A stretch of DNA of 64,000 nucleotides from Tigriopus japonicus (Eukaryota > Arthropoda > Copepoda > Harpacticoida > Harpacticidae). Below the pieces are notes generated by a model. That model ran no database searches, was not told the DNA's origin, and saw only the letters and a program-made list of their open reading frames with translations. The translations under genes and the position numbers were made by a program. Below, piece after piece: positions 44,163 through 56,571 of the stretch (its first letter is position 1; each line of letters starts with the position of its first letter). The DNA lies in the NCBI GenBank assembly GCA_010645155.1, contig CM021315.1, forward strand, positions 9,480,140 to 9,544,139. The letters are read 5' to 3'.

Positions 44163-44625
44163 CAGGGGGTGAGGCATGGCGTAGTGCGTACTGCGTCGGG
44201 TTGTCGTGCAGACGGCTGGGGTTTGATCCCCGCTGACTGCCACTCTCCAAAACTTATCTCTTCAGAGTCAAAATTTAGCATTTGAACCACCTTTCAATGC
44301 AAAAATCAAATCTACAAACCCAACTAACTCTTCGGAGTCAAAATGTAGCATTGAACTGTCTTTCAATGCAAAGCTAGGCAAGCCCCAGGTTCGATTCCGG
44401 GCTTGCCGAGTCCTAGTGGCCTGTGGTATTAAGGTACATGCAGTAGTCACGGCCCTTGACGGCTTGAATGGGCGAACCTGTGGTCATTCCTGAGGGTGAG
44501 GTAAAAATTAATGCTTGTTGGCTTGTCCAAGTGGAGCAGCAATATCCCCATATGGCGGACAGCCTTTATCAGATCACAGCTGCGAAGTTGCGTTCTGACT
44601 CCACCACAAACAAACAAATAAACCA
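44163..44625 (+). repeat. tRNA-derived SINE, copy 2 (plus strand)
   Basis: Full-length relative of 40588-41046: tRNA-like head (GGCATGGCGTAGTGCG, GGGTTTGATCCCC), an internal repeat of about 55 bases present twice (TCAAAATTTAGCATTTGAAC and TCAAAATGTAGCATTGAAC), a second B box (GGTTCGATTCC near 44391), and an ACAAACAAACAAAT tail. Confidence 0.8.
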
Positions 44626-44729
44626 TATCTCCTCCCTACAATAATTATTTCTACAGAAAAAGTTTTCATGCCATGAAAAACATGTTCATGTGCTTTAAGA
44701 ATAGTGCTCTTTTTAGTACAAGTCATAAG

Positions 44730-45272
44730 TAGGGCCCGGAAATACTTTTTTAAAATATCAAATATTTTAAAAATATTTATCCGCTTTTTGTCGATTTTTT
44801 AAATATTTTGGCTTTTTCAAGGAAAAGTTAAATATATTCTCGAATATTTGAGTCAGAAAAAATATTTCAAGCAAAATTGAAGAAAATAAATGAACGACCA
44901 ATGCTCAATAAGGCTTACCAAAAATGCACTAAAAATGCAAAATCCTCTACAAAATGGCATTTCTACTAAAATTATAGACATTCACATCCAAAACTACTAG
45001 TCATCTACAAAAAACTACGTCATCTATTGAGGCAAATTAAAAATTATATTTTTGACTCAATTACATTCCAGTATGCCTCTAAAAATGGCCAAATGCATCA
45101 AATTCACCAGAAACGAATTTGGAAAATCGCTGCACACAAACAAAACCAAATAATCCCTTGTCAAAAAAATATTTTTCAAATATCCGGCTTTTTCCTAAAT
45201 ATTTTGGCCTTTGGAAGAAAATATATATATTGGATATTTTGTCAGTTTTTGCAATTTTTTTTCCAGGCCCTA
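44730..45272. mobile_element. hAT-type MITE (TAGGGCCCGG family), copy 3
   Basis: 543 bases, ends TAGGGCCCGGAAA and TTCCAGGCCCTA (one change), flanked by GTCATAAG and GTCATTAG (7 of 8). It is an independent insertion outside the 2.1-kb repeat and more diverged inside. Confidence 0.8.
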
Positions 45273-45280
45273 GTCATTAG

Positions 45281-46856
45281 TAATTATTCTCTTTTTCTTT
45301 TTGATTCAAAATCTGCCACTTGTGGATCATTGATCAAAGTTCAATCTAGTAGCTTGCAGGAAAACAGGGTGAACAGTAAAAATAATAGCTTTGACAAAAT
45401 GAACAAAATAACTGAGTTCAAAACTCATTGCTCTTTTCAATGAAAGATGTCATAGCAGGCTTATTTGATTTCCACTGAAGTCTACTAATGCCCAAAGAAC
45501 TTATCTGCAATAGCTTTTGGAGGGAACATTCTTCACAAAATACTTATTTCAAGTTTTGTAGAGCTTGGCCTGAAGAGGTTCATGGGACTACTGAATTAAG
45601 ACTTTTTTTGGCATTTCTGGAAAGAACTAAGTCATACAAATAGCTATAAATAATGTGGGCTTAGTATGTCAATCCCATTTCACATGTTTTCCAATCTTCC
45701 TCAAAGGAGGAGATATCAGTATTCAGTTCTTCAACAACAGTTGTATTTTGGTTGGAATTTGATCAAATATTATCAATGAATCATAGAACAACCACAAGAA
45801 GTTATCTGGTGTGTTCTTGGTCAAACTCTTGCAAAATGGTCCCTAAATCATCCAAAATGTTCATCAACATTTGAGATTCTCCTTCAAATGTCATTCCATT
45901 GTCCTCTTCTTAAATCAAGTGGTAACTTCTTGGTTATTTCTCAATCTTGGGAGTTGGGGAGAGTAAAGAAGTTTTCACATTTTTGTTCACTTTCTTCATC
46001 ACATTCAACACTATGCGTATAATTGGTTGAGCACAAACCTCTCCAATATTGCAGTTGTTCTTAAGGTTGTAAAAATCTTGGACCTTTTCAACATGTTAAC
46101 TAGACAATCTCAATCTTAAAAGTTAATCGAAATCTACAAAGAAAATGGTTCAAGTTCTTTGGACTGTCTTGATTAGGAAACATCAGTTTCAAATTTAAAA
46201 ATGTTAATGTGAAGGAAATAATGACATGGAATTTTTCAGCTGCCAAAATTTTAAGGTTGTAATGGAGTGAAATGTAAGAGAGATCTCTTAGAAGACAAAA
46301 ACCAATTTAACAAAAATCTAAGTGTTGAAGAGTGGGAACAACTACAAGCATGAAGAAGTGTGAAAAATAGCAAAAAGAGAAACAAATGTCAAAAAATAGT
46401 TATACAGGTATTCTATTTGAGGTAGTGTTTGGTTTTTTATTATATTTTTCTTTGACTATTTTTCTTGTTTGACAATGACTTTTGTTTTAGCAAGCTGAGT
46501 GAAACAATATTGTTTTTTGCTTCCTAGGCCTCAAGTTGTGCAGCCTCAGACCGTAAACTTGTCCTTTGTTGAGAAGTCCTTGAAGAGCATGGCAAGTCAC
46601 ATAATCTTTTCAGGGTTTTCAAATGATTACGTTACATTAGGCCTATTTGCACATTATTGTTTTTTTTTGTCAACATTGTCATGGATTTGAAGTTTTTACA
46701 CATAAGAAGGGGTCCTTGTTCAAAATTGTAAACCAATAGTTCAGAAAGCGAACAAAGAGTTATTGAACTGATGGTAATTTTGGCAAATAAACTCTTGGAA
46801 AGTTTGGCAAGACTTTCTCTCCGAACTGACGGATTTGTTGTTTTGGGCAGATCGTC
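45281..46856. other. Non-coding stretch, no gene recognised
   Basis: AT-rich unique sequence with scattered stops in all frames. A 63-codon frame at 46499 has no support. Confidence 0.4.
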
Positions 46857-47014
46857 TTGTAGCCTTTTTAGAACAATTTCAAGGATTCATTTTAAAATCC
46901 TATGTATATTGGAGTGTCTCGCCAAAATGAATGATCGATAACTATGCGATCAAGAAAGATTACTTAGACGCATTCTAATTTTACTCCTGTTTTTTTGGGG
47001 CCGGCTTGGGCCGG
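46857..47014 (+). repeat. Direct repeat, uninterrupted copy
   Basis: About 158 bases from TTTTTAGAACAATTTC to GGCCGGCTTGGGCCGG. They recur at 47608-48470, where a hAT element has been inserted in the middle. This copy shows the empty site. Confidence 0.7.
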
Positions 47015-47607
47015 TATAACCTCAAAAGGAAGGGTGTCTATAAATGAGAATAAATCATGTTCAATATTGACGAAAGAGTCAATAGAATTTTGCCAGAAAG
47101 TGCAACAAAATGAATTTTAATTGATCCCCATAATTTTTAAATCCATTGAAGACAATTAATTATTCATATTATTTTTATGTTATTGTGATGAATTAGATTT
47201 TTTGAGGAAGTTATTTTAACTGTAATTTATTACATTTCATCAAGTAATTTACCCAACTCAGACTGGAATTGACAATCTATCCCTCTCAGAAATTATTTAA
47301 ATCATTTTCTTGAATATTTGTCTGCCTAATTTGGATTAGAATTGAGAGTTAGCAATTTAAAAAATTCAAACAAAGCACATTGTTACTTTTTATTTAGTCA
47401 TTAAGCCTTAAACAACACAATTGAGTGAGATAAAGCAGTTATTGTCAGAAATCATAGCATTGAATTCAGAACAATGTCCTACTTTTTCTGTTGAGATCAC
47501 GTGACCGCCTGTTCACGTCATTAGATGACGTCACGAGGCCAAGACCCAATTAATCCTACTAGAAATCATGATTCTCATCGCTTGCCTCCCACTCCAGAAA
47601 TTCTGTC
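47015..47607. other. Non-coding spacer between two direct repeats
   Basis: AT-rich sequence without a frame or repeat that I recognise, apart from a palindrome-like GATCACGTGACC near 47496. Confidence 0.35.
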
Positions 47608-47664
47608 CTTGCTTTTTTAGAACAATTTCGTGGATTCATTTTAAAATCCTATATATATTACAGT

Positions 47665-48358
47665 CAGTGGTGCCAGATGGGGTAATTTTGACATACATTG
47701 GGTAACAAATTTCACCATTGGGTATTACCCAAAACTCTAATTGTTCAGAAGATCGAAACGGTCCGTCAAATTTGAAAATTAACAAATCTATCAAGAAAAC
47801 CAGGCAAGCACACTCAGAAGTAAACTAGCAAGTCAACTACCTAGCTTTGCCGTCAAAACATATGAGCTAATGTTCTCTCCCAAATATATTGAGGCAAAAA
47901 ATCATATTTTGTTCTGAAAATTCAACGAAAATAGTAAAATCGTAAACGTTTTTGAAACTATTACCGAAAAAAGGTGCATTTTCTTTCATTTTGGAAGGAC
48001 CAGTGTTTTTGTTAGATTATTTTGTGATTATGGCCAGTCCAAATGTTGGGGTAATTTTTTGCGGATTTTTCATTACCGCTACAAGGAATGCGATTCCCTG
48101 TTAATTGAAGGATTTCTCCCGACTGCTTCGATTCGATCCCCAGCAGGATTCGAACCTACACCGTTTGGGGAAGCACTTACACTCGGCACTTTTAAGAACG
48201 CGCTAGTACGCGTGGCTACTCTGGTTTCCTTATTTATGATTATACATATTGCTCCCAAAAGTGGGTAATTTTACAACTTGGGGAAATTTTTGGGTTAGTT
48301 TTGGCGTAATTTACCACTTTTCTTTTTGTATTTTCCAAAAAAAAATCTGGCACCACTG
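47665..48358. mobile_element. hAT-type element with exact 8-bp target duplication, 694 bp, carrying a nested SINE
   Basis: The inverted ends CAGTGGTGCCAGAT and ATCTGGCACCACTG are flanked by exact ATTACAGT (47657-47664 and 48359-48366). It interrupts the second copy of the 46857 repeat. The SINE at 48053-48225 was inserted into it later. No transposase. Confidence 0.88.
48053..48225 (-). repeat. SINE with tRNA head and LINE-shared 3' tail
   Basis: Reading leftward: a tRNA-like part with an A-box-like TAGCCACGCG, a perfect B box GGTTCGAATCC (48146-48156) and a longer variable region that suits a serine- or leucine-type tRNA, then a short linker, then about 40 bases nearly identical to the 3' end of the local retrotransposon (CATTCCTTGTAGCGGTA followed by an A-rich run and ATCCGC). 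This is the classic design of a SINE moved by a partner LINE. Confidence 0.7.
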
Positions 48359-48470
48359 ATTACAGTCTTTGGTCGACCTTCTCGCCGAAATGAATGATCG
48401 ATAACGATGCGAAAAAGATTTCTTAGACACATCCCAGTTTTGCTTCTGTTTTTGGGCCGGCTTGGGCCGG

Positions 48471-49841
48471 CGTGAATTACGAAGGCAAATCAGCTTTAGT
48501 ACAGAAACTAACTCCCGAAAAAGGCTGGACAGCCAGCAAAGGCAGAAAAGAACGAAAAGGCCAGAACCATTGGACCACTTCCAACCAACAAGCCCTGAAA
48601 CTCGGCAACGTTCCGTTTGAATGGAAGGAAAGAAATATGGAAGGAAGGAAGTCGACAAGCGGGGAACCGAAGCAGGAACCACGGTTGAATGGAACACACG
48701 AATACCACGAAACGACAAATCATAAACCAGCCACCTTGGTTGGCGTCGCTCGTGTCTCCGTTGTTGACTACTATTGAGCTCGGATCATCATTGGGCTTTT
48801 ATTCGAAGGCGAAAAACGAAAGGAATTTCCCCTTCACGAAGAATAGCATCATTATTGCTCCCGTGTTATCAAAGGGCACTTCAACCGGAAACTCGACTTC
48901 TCGGGTGGCCTGTTTTTGTGAACAAGTCTCTCGCACATCTATCCACCCTAGATACCTTGACGTTTTTGGGTAAGAAGGTTTGATTATAGAGCTGGAAATT
49001 GGATCCATTTCGTCAACCAACAACCGACCTGCAGTCACTCAGTGAATCGATTCTTGGACTGGCATTCAAGTACGTTGTACACTAATAATCCTTTCCAATG
49101 TGTCTGACCCTTTATTGGCAAGCCCAACCAGACAATAGCAATGCGAACATTTGTGGTGTAAATGACGTCACGCTGTTCCAATCATAACTTACTTTGACAC
49201 AGCACTCATTCACGCCGTTCCTTGTCCTTTACCATTCCACTGAGTAAAGAGAACCTCGGCCATAACTCAAGTTGTCATTGTTAATTATTCTCCGCGCAAA
49301 ATTATGGCTTTCACGGAGCAATGATATCGGCTTATTGACTTCCGAATTCCCAGCCAATAGAGTTGTATCGTCGCTGATATCGATCACAACGCCTCGTTTT
49401 GAGGACTCTGTTTCGAAATCGAAGAAAAAGTGAAAATAAGGCTGTTTGTAGGCCAAGATGTGTGAGTGTGTGTGTGTGAATGCCAGATTTTCCAGCTCTA
49501 TAAAAAACTTCTTGGCGATGTAATTGAATTAAATCCCAGCCTTCTTCGCCAAGGGATTGTTTGTCCTTCATCGAGGAAACGCCGGCCAAAACCCAAGCGA
49601 GTTGTGGATAAAACGGAAAGTGCCTCTCCATTCGTTTCGTTTACTCGGTTCCTTCACGAACCATCGAAGACCAACAAGTCTCCACGTTGTGTTTCCAGTT
49701 CAGTTCTCCTAACTGATATTGGATAAAGTGAAAAGACTAGGTAGTTAACTCGATTAGCACCCAAGAAGGAAGGGGAAAACCTAAAGGGTTTATCGAGTCC
49801 AACCAAAGGGCCTTCGTTTGTTTTGCGCTCGCTTCATTACC
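48471..49841. other. 5' flank of the Ig-domain gene
   Basis: Base composition rises from AT-rich to balanced, in keeping with the edge of the repeat region and a promoter. Frames at 48472-48777 and on the opposite strand overlap each other and lack features. A short TGTGTG run lies at 49458-49478. The 5' UTR of the Ig gene probably starts after 49600. Confidence 0.35.
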
Positions 49842-52800
49842 ATGATCAGTTTGAGATTGTGCGCCAACGAGTGTTTGTTCTGGTTCCTTTTGATTATGAT
49901 TTTCCCCCATTGGACTCGAGCTCAAGGACCCCATGCCCTGAGTGAACCACAAATCGGGATCCATCCCTACAACCGACCCATTCAGTTTCCCAATGGGTTC
50001 ACGCCCAACCCGAGCTCGACCAAAAAAGTCCACCAAATGCCGACAACCCAAGAATACGAAGATGACGAGAAGCCAAGTGAGTTGGAACTTTGATTTTCGA
50101 GCAGAGCAGAGCAGAGCCAGGAACAGGCAAGTGGGATCGATCCGTCATTTGATGAATTCTCAATGTTTACCGTGAAATTTTAAAGTCTGTTGACTCTCCA
50201 AGGTCTGAACAATCCTGATTAGCACTGAATCGTTATTCTTGGCCGAAATATTCCGAATCTCATCAGAGCCTTTCAGAGAACGATTGTTTTTTGGCATTGT
50301 CCTATCACTTTTTGTACAATGTTTTGAGTTCCAAAGCTGTTCCCCTACTTGTCCAGGGGGAATTGAATCAGGTCGCTAGCTCATTTTCATTCCCAACTTG
50401 ACGGGGAAGTGTCAGTCGCTCTGTTTGAGCAGGTTCAATCAATTGGAAAATGTCGTCTGATTGAAGAACAAGGGAACAGGAAAAGAACGGAGATGATAAA
50501 GAAATGGGAGAATGAAGTACGATGAGGGAGTGGAAATGAGAATTAGAATGAACGAGGCTTGAAGAGATAAAGAAGGAAAGGGAGTCTGACCTTGCTTCTC
50601 TCTCTCTTTGGACCATTTATAGAGATTCCATCAGATTTACAAGCGGAAACTGTCAATTCAAGTATTCAAGTACAATTCTCTACTACGTGATCGGACGGGG
50701 AAGCCTTTCAAGATGAAAAAGGAGGCGAGGATATTAGCAGAAGCTTTGCAATCACTTTTGAGCGAAGCTCCTCGAATTCCCATGATTTCAAAGCTCTTTT
50801 CAAAGCTCGAGCTCAATCCAATTCCATCCTTGGTTGGGTTTGATGCTCCAACTCAAGTTTGACAAGCGGAATAACTGTTAAGAATAACGTTCAATCTGAG
50901 ATGATCTCCGATCAATTTACTTCGTACGCCCAATCGTGTACGAATCATATAGACTATTCTAATGTTTCATGTATGCGTTCTCCTTGAGTTTAGCTAACCC
51001 CCACCCAAGTTGCCTCCCAAAGAAGAAGAGAGTTCCAAATTCAAATGTGCCAAAACAAAGCAAGCAAGCAGGCTAGAAACACAAGCAAGTTAGTACTGAA
51101 GGAGATGGAAATGAGGGGCCCGCTTAAACCAAAGCGGTGCCAGTCCTTCAACTGGATCACTTCTTGATTAAACAAAACCCCAATTTTTGGTCGGTCTTAG
51201 CCCCCCATTGAAAACCATCAAGGATGGATGTTCTAAGTGTAAGCGGGCATTCTCAACCCAACCAATGGAACCCCGGATCCACAAAGATGCAGCCAAAGCA
51301 AATGAACTTTGAACTCGTCGACATTCGAGAGGTTCCATAGTCCATTCAACTTGTTTGGCGCTTGGAACAAAAGAGCCCCGAATAATGGCCCCTTTTATGT
51401 ATATACTTATTGATCCTCTTCCATTTTAGTTCCAATCGTTGATGTGCATGCCGTCATTGGTCGCAAAGCCGAGCTTCCTTGTGACATTGACCCGAGTGAC
51501 CCGACGGATGACGTCTACCTCGTTCTCTGGTATCGACACGAGGCCGGCAAACCGCTCTATAGGTGAATGAATGACTCCATATTGTATCAAAAAGATCGCC
51601 ACGGTTATTTATAGCAATGTTGACTTGTCCCCCCCTTGTCTCCAGTTTCGATGTGCGTGGTCGTAACTCTGAGGATGGGAAACATTGGTCTGCCAACGAA
51701 CCCTTTGGGAACCGGGCATTTTTTCGCGTCGGAACCGACCCCACATTCCTATTGATCAACGATGTCCGCTTGGAGGTAAGCACTCCCTTTCTTCCAAATT
51801 GGAACAGATATTAGGAATGTATCGAACAACGTAGTACGTACTGTACAATAGAATGGAAATTGGGTTGTGGTACAAAATCGAGAGTGCATCGTTGACAGTT
51901 GAATTTTGAAATGATTGGATGCTCCATTTCCAGTATTAACCAAAGGGGAGTGAGAAAGATACAGGGCTGAAGTGTTTTCGTCAAGTTTTCAGCATCTCTA
52001 CGTCTTCAAATGTCATATCAGCTCATGAGCTTCATGAGTTTGGAAGCCTCAACAACTTTTGACTGAGCCTCCTCCTTGGCTTCCAACTCAACTCGACTCT
52101 CCGTCAATACGGAGATGGGAAAAGAAGGGACGAAATTGAATTGGATCTCAAGATTAAACTTGGACATGGCAGGCAGGCGAAGGGAACAGATTGCCTAGGA
52201 TTAAAAAAAGGATTTAAAGTGAATGGTTTGGTAGGGTAGATTTCAAAGTATGATAAATGTCATATGAAATCAATGTTTAGATATATTATAAATTTGGTGC
52301 AATTTATGATATTGCGTTATATTTTTGAGTGGTTTATGTTCATTAAGAGAGCAATCTAATCAAAATATAGTTTTTATCAAAAAACGGTGAATCTAGAGAT
52401 CCAGATCTGCCAAACGATCTTTCAGCTGGCGGTGTGGAAAGATCTTTAAATCCCATTTCTTTTTGTCAATCCTTCACAATATTTGAGGCATCAAGCCTGG
52501 ATTACTCACTCGATTTGACTCTTCTTCCCATTCCGTTAACAAGAAGATTCCGGCAATGAAATGTATCATTTGATTTCCTTGATTGAGCGTTCTTCCACCT
52601 TTGGAAAAAAGAGTCCAGATTTTGTCATCGTTTCCCAGGCTTGACTAGACGCTCTCCTTTGCTTTGAGTGAGAACTTGGGAACCGTGTTGATTCAACGGG
52701 AAAAACTTAACGAGCTGAGATTTTTGCCCGAATTTGTTAATCAGTATAAAAACCAGAGTGAAATCTCCACCTGTAAAAGACTTGTTGTAAGAGGTGCCTG

Positions 52801-52993
52801 GGCCTCATCTCTTGATCTTTTATCATTTTCATCCCCCCATCCGTTTTAGAGAAGTACAGACGTTCGTTGTTTTTTTTTCGCCAATGAATCTTGAATTGTG
52901 CTTTCTCATTCCAGGATGAAGACGTGTATCGTTGTCGGGTTGATTACAGGAATTCTCCAACGAAGAACATGAAACTCAATCTGACAGTTGTAG
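49842..52993 (+). CDS. Sidestep-like immunoglobulin-domain protein, 5' part of gene
   Basis: Four exons (49842-50076, 51430-51562, 51646-51775, 52915-52993; phases 1, 2, 0, 1) encode 192 residues so far. The signal peptide ends about WTRA. A low-complexity linker follows (residues 27-78). The Ig V-type domain starts near residue 80: first cysteine C96 (AELPCD), tryptophan W112 (LVLWYRHE), and DEDVYRCRV with C173. The pieces [11 protein letters not shown] and [18 protein letters not shown] resemble the first domain of the Sidestep family, neuronal cell-surface proteins that guide motor axons by contact with Beat proteins. Membrane anchor and further Ig domains are missing, so the gene must continue to the right, beyond a long intron. 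In-frame ATG upstream (49818) is possible, but 49842 gives the better leader. Confidence 0.72.
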
Positions 52994-55900
52994 GTAAGTC
53001 GGCCAAGGATCAAGCAAGCTGCATGCAAGCATCACTATTCCAGGCAAACTACTGCCTTTTGCTCGCAAAACACCACGTGAGTGATCAATTGTCGTGCTCA
53101 CATTTCCATCCCGCGAACAGAGATGTTTTCAAATGAGCCCCGCTAGATTCGAGGGAACAAATGGGGCTTATCACTCGTTCCCGGTGATGATGATTTTTCC
53201 ACATTTTATGCACCCAGAATCTGCACTCTTGGGCTAGAGGAATTGGGCATTTTCCGGTCTGTTCGCAGGAGGTTGGGCTTGACCGCATTTTTCAAATGTT
53301 TCCTTTCCTTGCCAAAGGTGGAAAGAAGTGCGCTTACGATGCCAGATAAATCGTGATCTCGTTACGTCGCATGCATGTCTGATTTCCATCTCCAGGTGTT
53401 TTTCCTCGTGAATGTAGAGGGCATTAACGGGGGCCTAGTAGATCAAAGAAGGCCTGATACATATTTGAACCGGTCTTTAAGCCATTAAGGCAAAGTGAAC
53501 GGGGATTTACTAGGTAGGAGCTCTTCGAGCTCTAGGAGTTGAGTTCTTTGGCAGAGCTTGAGATTTACAATGTTTCAACGTGACGGCGCCTCTGCCAAAG
53601 AATGTTATGAGCGCTTCGACTTGAGAGCTGAAGTGAAATTGAATGTCCGAAAGAATATATGATATTCGAATTTCCTACCCCCTTTTGTCCATGGGCTATG
53701 GGCGCATCGGGTCAATTTACATTGGGAGAGAAATAAATTCCTGACTTGTTGTGGACATTAAAATTTGCAATGGACCCTCTCCCTCCGTCAAAGCTACGTG
53801 GACTACTATACAGTATGTAGCAATGGACAGAAAGGACAGCCTTTTATTTAAACTATCTAACTTTGTTTAAATATTAAATTGATATTAATGTTTGGAAATG
53901 TTAAGTAGTTTAATACAAATAGACATAATAGGATGTTAGGTTTAGGTTGTTTTGAAGAAGCACGATTGCATTTCAAAATTTTGAGATTTAACTTGCTGAA
54001 AAAATGTAAATAACACTATTTTGTCAAAATTGGATAGAGGAAAAATCAAGCTTTGATTCTAGTGTTTTAGGATTCCCATTCCTTGAATGTCCATGGCTTG
54101 ATCCATACAAACTAACTGCAAACAGCTGTCCAGCCTTGATATGGGGAGGGATGTAAAGAGAAAATGTTATTTATTGAGAATAGCCGTATGATTTAAATAG
54201 TTAGTGCTAGGCGTCGAGCACATATATTTCACTTCTCTAACAACTTCTGAAAAAAATTAAAACTTGACCTCCAATCGTTCGTTTCAGACTTACTAACGAT
54301 TTTCTAAGGCCAATCCTCAGCCTTTTTCAATTTTTGTTGGTGCTGACAGGACTGATAATGTATCTTTTAGAGGTGACTTCACTCGATCTCTTCTTTGAGT
54401 CATTTTTCAACCAAGGCCCAGCATTTCATGGTTTTGGCTAAAACTGCATTTGCATGTAGTATTATCATTGGGCAAATTTGCACGTGGTGAAAACTGGAGC
54501 TTGGCCTTTTGACAAATGAAGCGAAATTGTGAAAGGGACAAATATGGAATTTGGAATTTAGGGGGAAGACAAGATGAGCTTAAGGAAGAGATGATTCATG
54601 CACTTCGGCAGATGGGAGAGAAAACTCACACCAACCGCAAATTTGGCCACACTTTCTGGAGCATTCAAAAAACAACAACAGTCATTTCATCTCAAGACTC
54701 AACAGAACCAAAAACGTTCTTTCAAATATTTCAAGAGTCTAGACCCGGCTCGTGTTATCAATTGAAACGAGATATCGCGGATATTGATGGGAGAAGTGGT
54801 CCGCTTTTTGTCTGAGGGTTTGACCATATTAGTTAGGGAATTTTTGGGTGTCATGATACCTTAATGATAGGGTGATCATTCTTGTCAATTATTTAGGCCT
54901 TTCTGTATGATAAGATTCACGTCTGGATAAACCTGAAAACTCGTAAACCCATTTTTCCGAAGTCTCACGTGAACATTTTTTCTCGAAACGGAAAAGAATC
55001 GGGGGAAATATGATCGCTCTCAATGATCGTTTCGGGTGGGAAAATCGGATGGGGTAAAGTGAAAAGAAAATATCAGCGATACGGAAAATTTGCCCAAAAC
55101 GTGTCGACGTTTTTTCTCGCACAAGTAACATATCCGTTCCATCATCTGACAAATAAAAAATCAATCGCAATTCATGCTGAATTCGGTTTGGAATACTTTT
55201 ATTGTTCGTTGTCTAATCCACTTGGTTTTGTACACATCAAGACAAAGGCGATGTTTGTTTGATTGGGGTTAATTGATTGTTAATCTTTGACCACTTTGCT
55301 TGAATAGCACTAGAATTTGTAATTGTCCCCCTTTCTATGTCGGGATTGCGAGAAGGATATTCATCCGTGTTTTGCCGGCTCATAGATTGGATTCCGGAAC
55401 CCTCTTGTCCGCAAGATTTCACGGAGCGATTAAAGCCATGTCCGCGGCCAATTTCTTACTGTCAAAGCCAATTCTCTCTCGCTCTTTCCTGAGAGACTCT
55501 AATGATCTGAATAGCTGTATTCACTCACTCGCTTGGGTTATTGACCGCTTTTACAGGGTCCGATTTGTCCAAGTTGGGCTTGGTTGTTAAGCAATAATGC
55601 AATCCCTTGAATGGGATGATGGGGAGGGAAAATTCCGGGTTAAAAGTCGGTGAGAGGCTCTTTGCTCGTGTTTACGAGGGTTGTTCCGAAACAAGGCTAA
55701 TTGGGTTCCTGTTCGACATGCTGGTTGACTGTAGTGTAAAGGGGTTGCTGGTTGGTTCGAAGATGGGGAAAGAGGCGTTTGCATAATTTGCGGCATGTTC
55801 TTTCAGATTATGCATAAGCTATTGACACGGGGCGAAATCATTTCTGACTGGAGGTTAGGGCAAGCTGAAGGAAAAGTTACGGTGAGAGACCGATGAAAAA

Positions 55901-56571
55901 AGTGTGCTTCCTCTCTTTCTCGTTCACCGATGAGTCAATTGCGATAGAGCGGGAGGAACGTGTTATTCAAGTTTCACTTCCAATATGCACATTGTGACCA
56001 GACTGCCAAGAAAAAGCGATGATGAAGAAGAGGAAGGAGGAGGAGGAGTTTGTTGGAAGGTCTTGGCTGATTGTGTTCTATTACACGGAAGACTGGGAAA
56101 AGTCTGATGCTTTGATACCCTGTGACATTGAGACACAAAACACCGTCTGCTGAGGTCGTTTGTGAGTTCATGACTTCTGAATAAGAAGAGGGAAGACTTT
56201 TGGGGGTCCCAAACTCACTCACTTGCTCACTCACCCCTTTTGCTCAATTCCTCTCAGACAAACAAATGGATGAGCATTAACATTTCATTCACTTTGCTCA
56301 ATTTTCACTCTGGTCGGGGAAAAAAATGAAGAACTCTCAAAGTCAAATCTTCCTCATGAGTGTAATAGTTATTGGGGTGGCCTCAACGACGGAAAAGCCC
56401 ATGGCCACCCCGCAACTTTTCATGCAGGTAAACCTTAGACTCGACGGACGGGCGGACGGATGGGTGGATGGGTGAGGTGGCATTTTTTCTTCTTTCATTC
56501 TCCTCGTCTTCTCTTGTATTTTTGTTCAAAATATTGTCACTTTTTTCCGTTTCCCTCCTTGACATTCTTTG
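52994..56571. other. Probable intron of the Ig-domain gene, no exon recognised
   Basis: No further Ig, fibronectin or transmembrane exon was found on the + strand. A 99-codon frame at 54516 is unconvincing. There are GA-rich tracts at 56020-56050. The stretch ends at the receptor gene on the other strand. Confidence 0.4.

Noticed and set aside
54516..54815. 99-codon + strand frame as a further exon of the Ig-domain gene
   Set aside because: It has no Ig cysteine/tryptophan pattern and no suitable acceptor at the needed phase.
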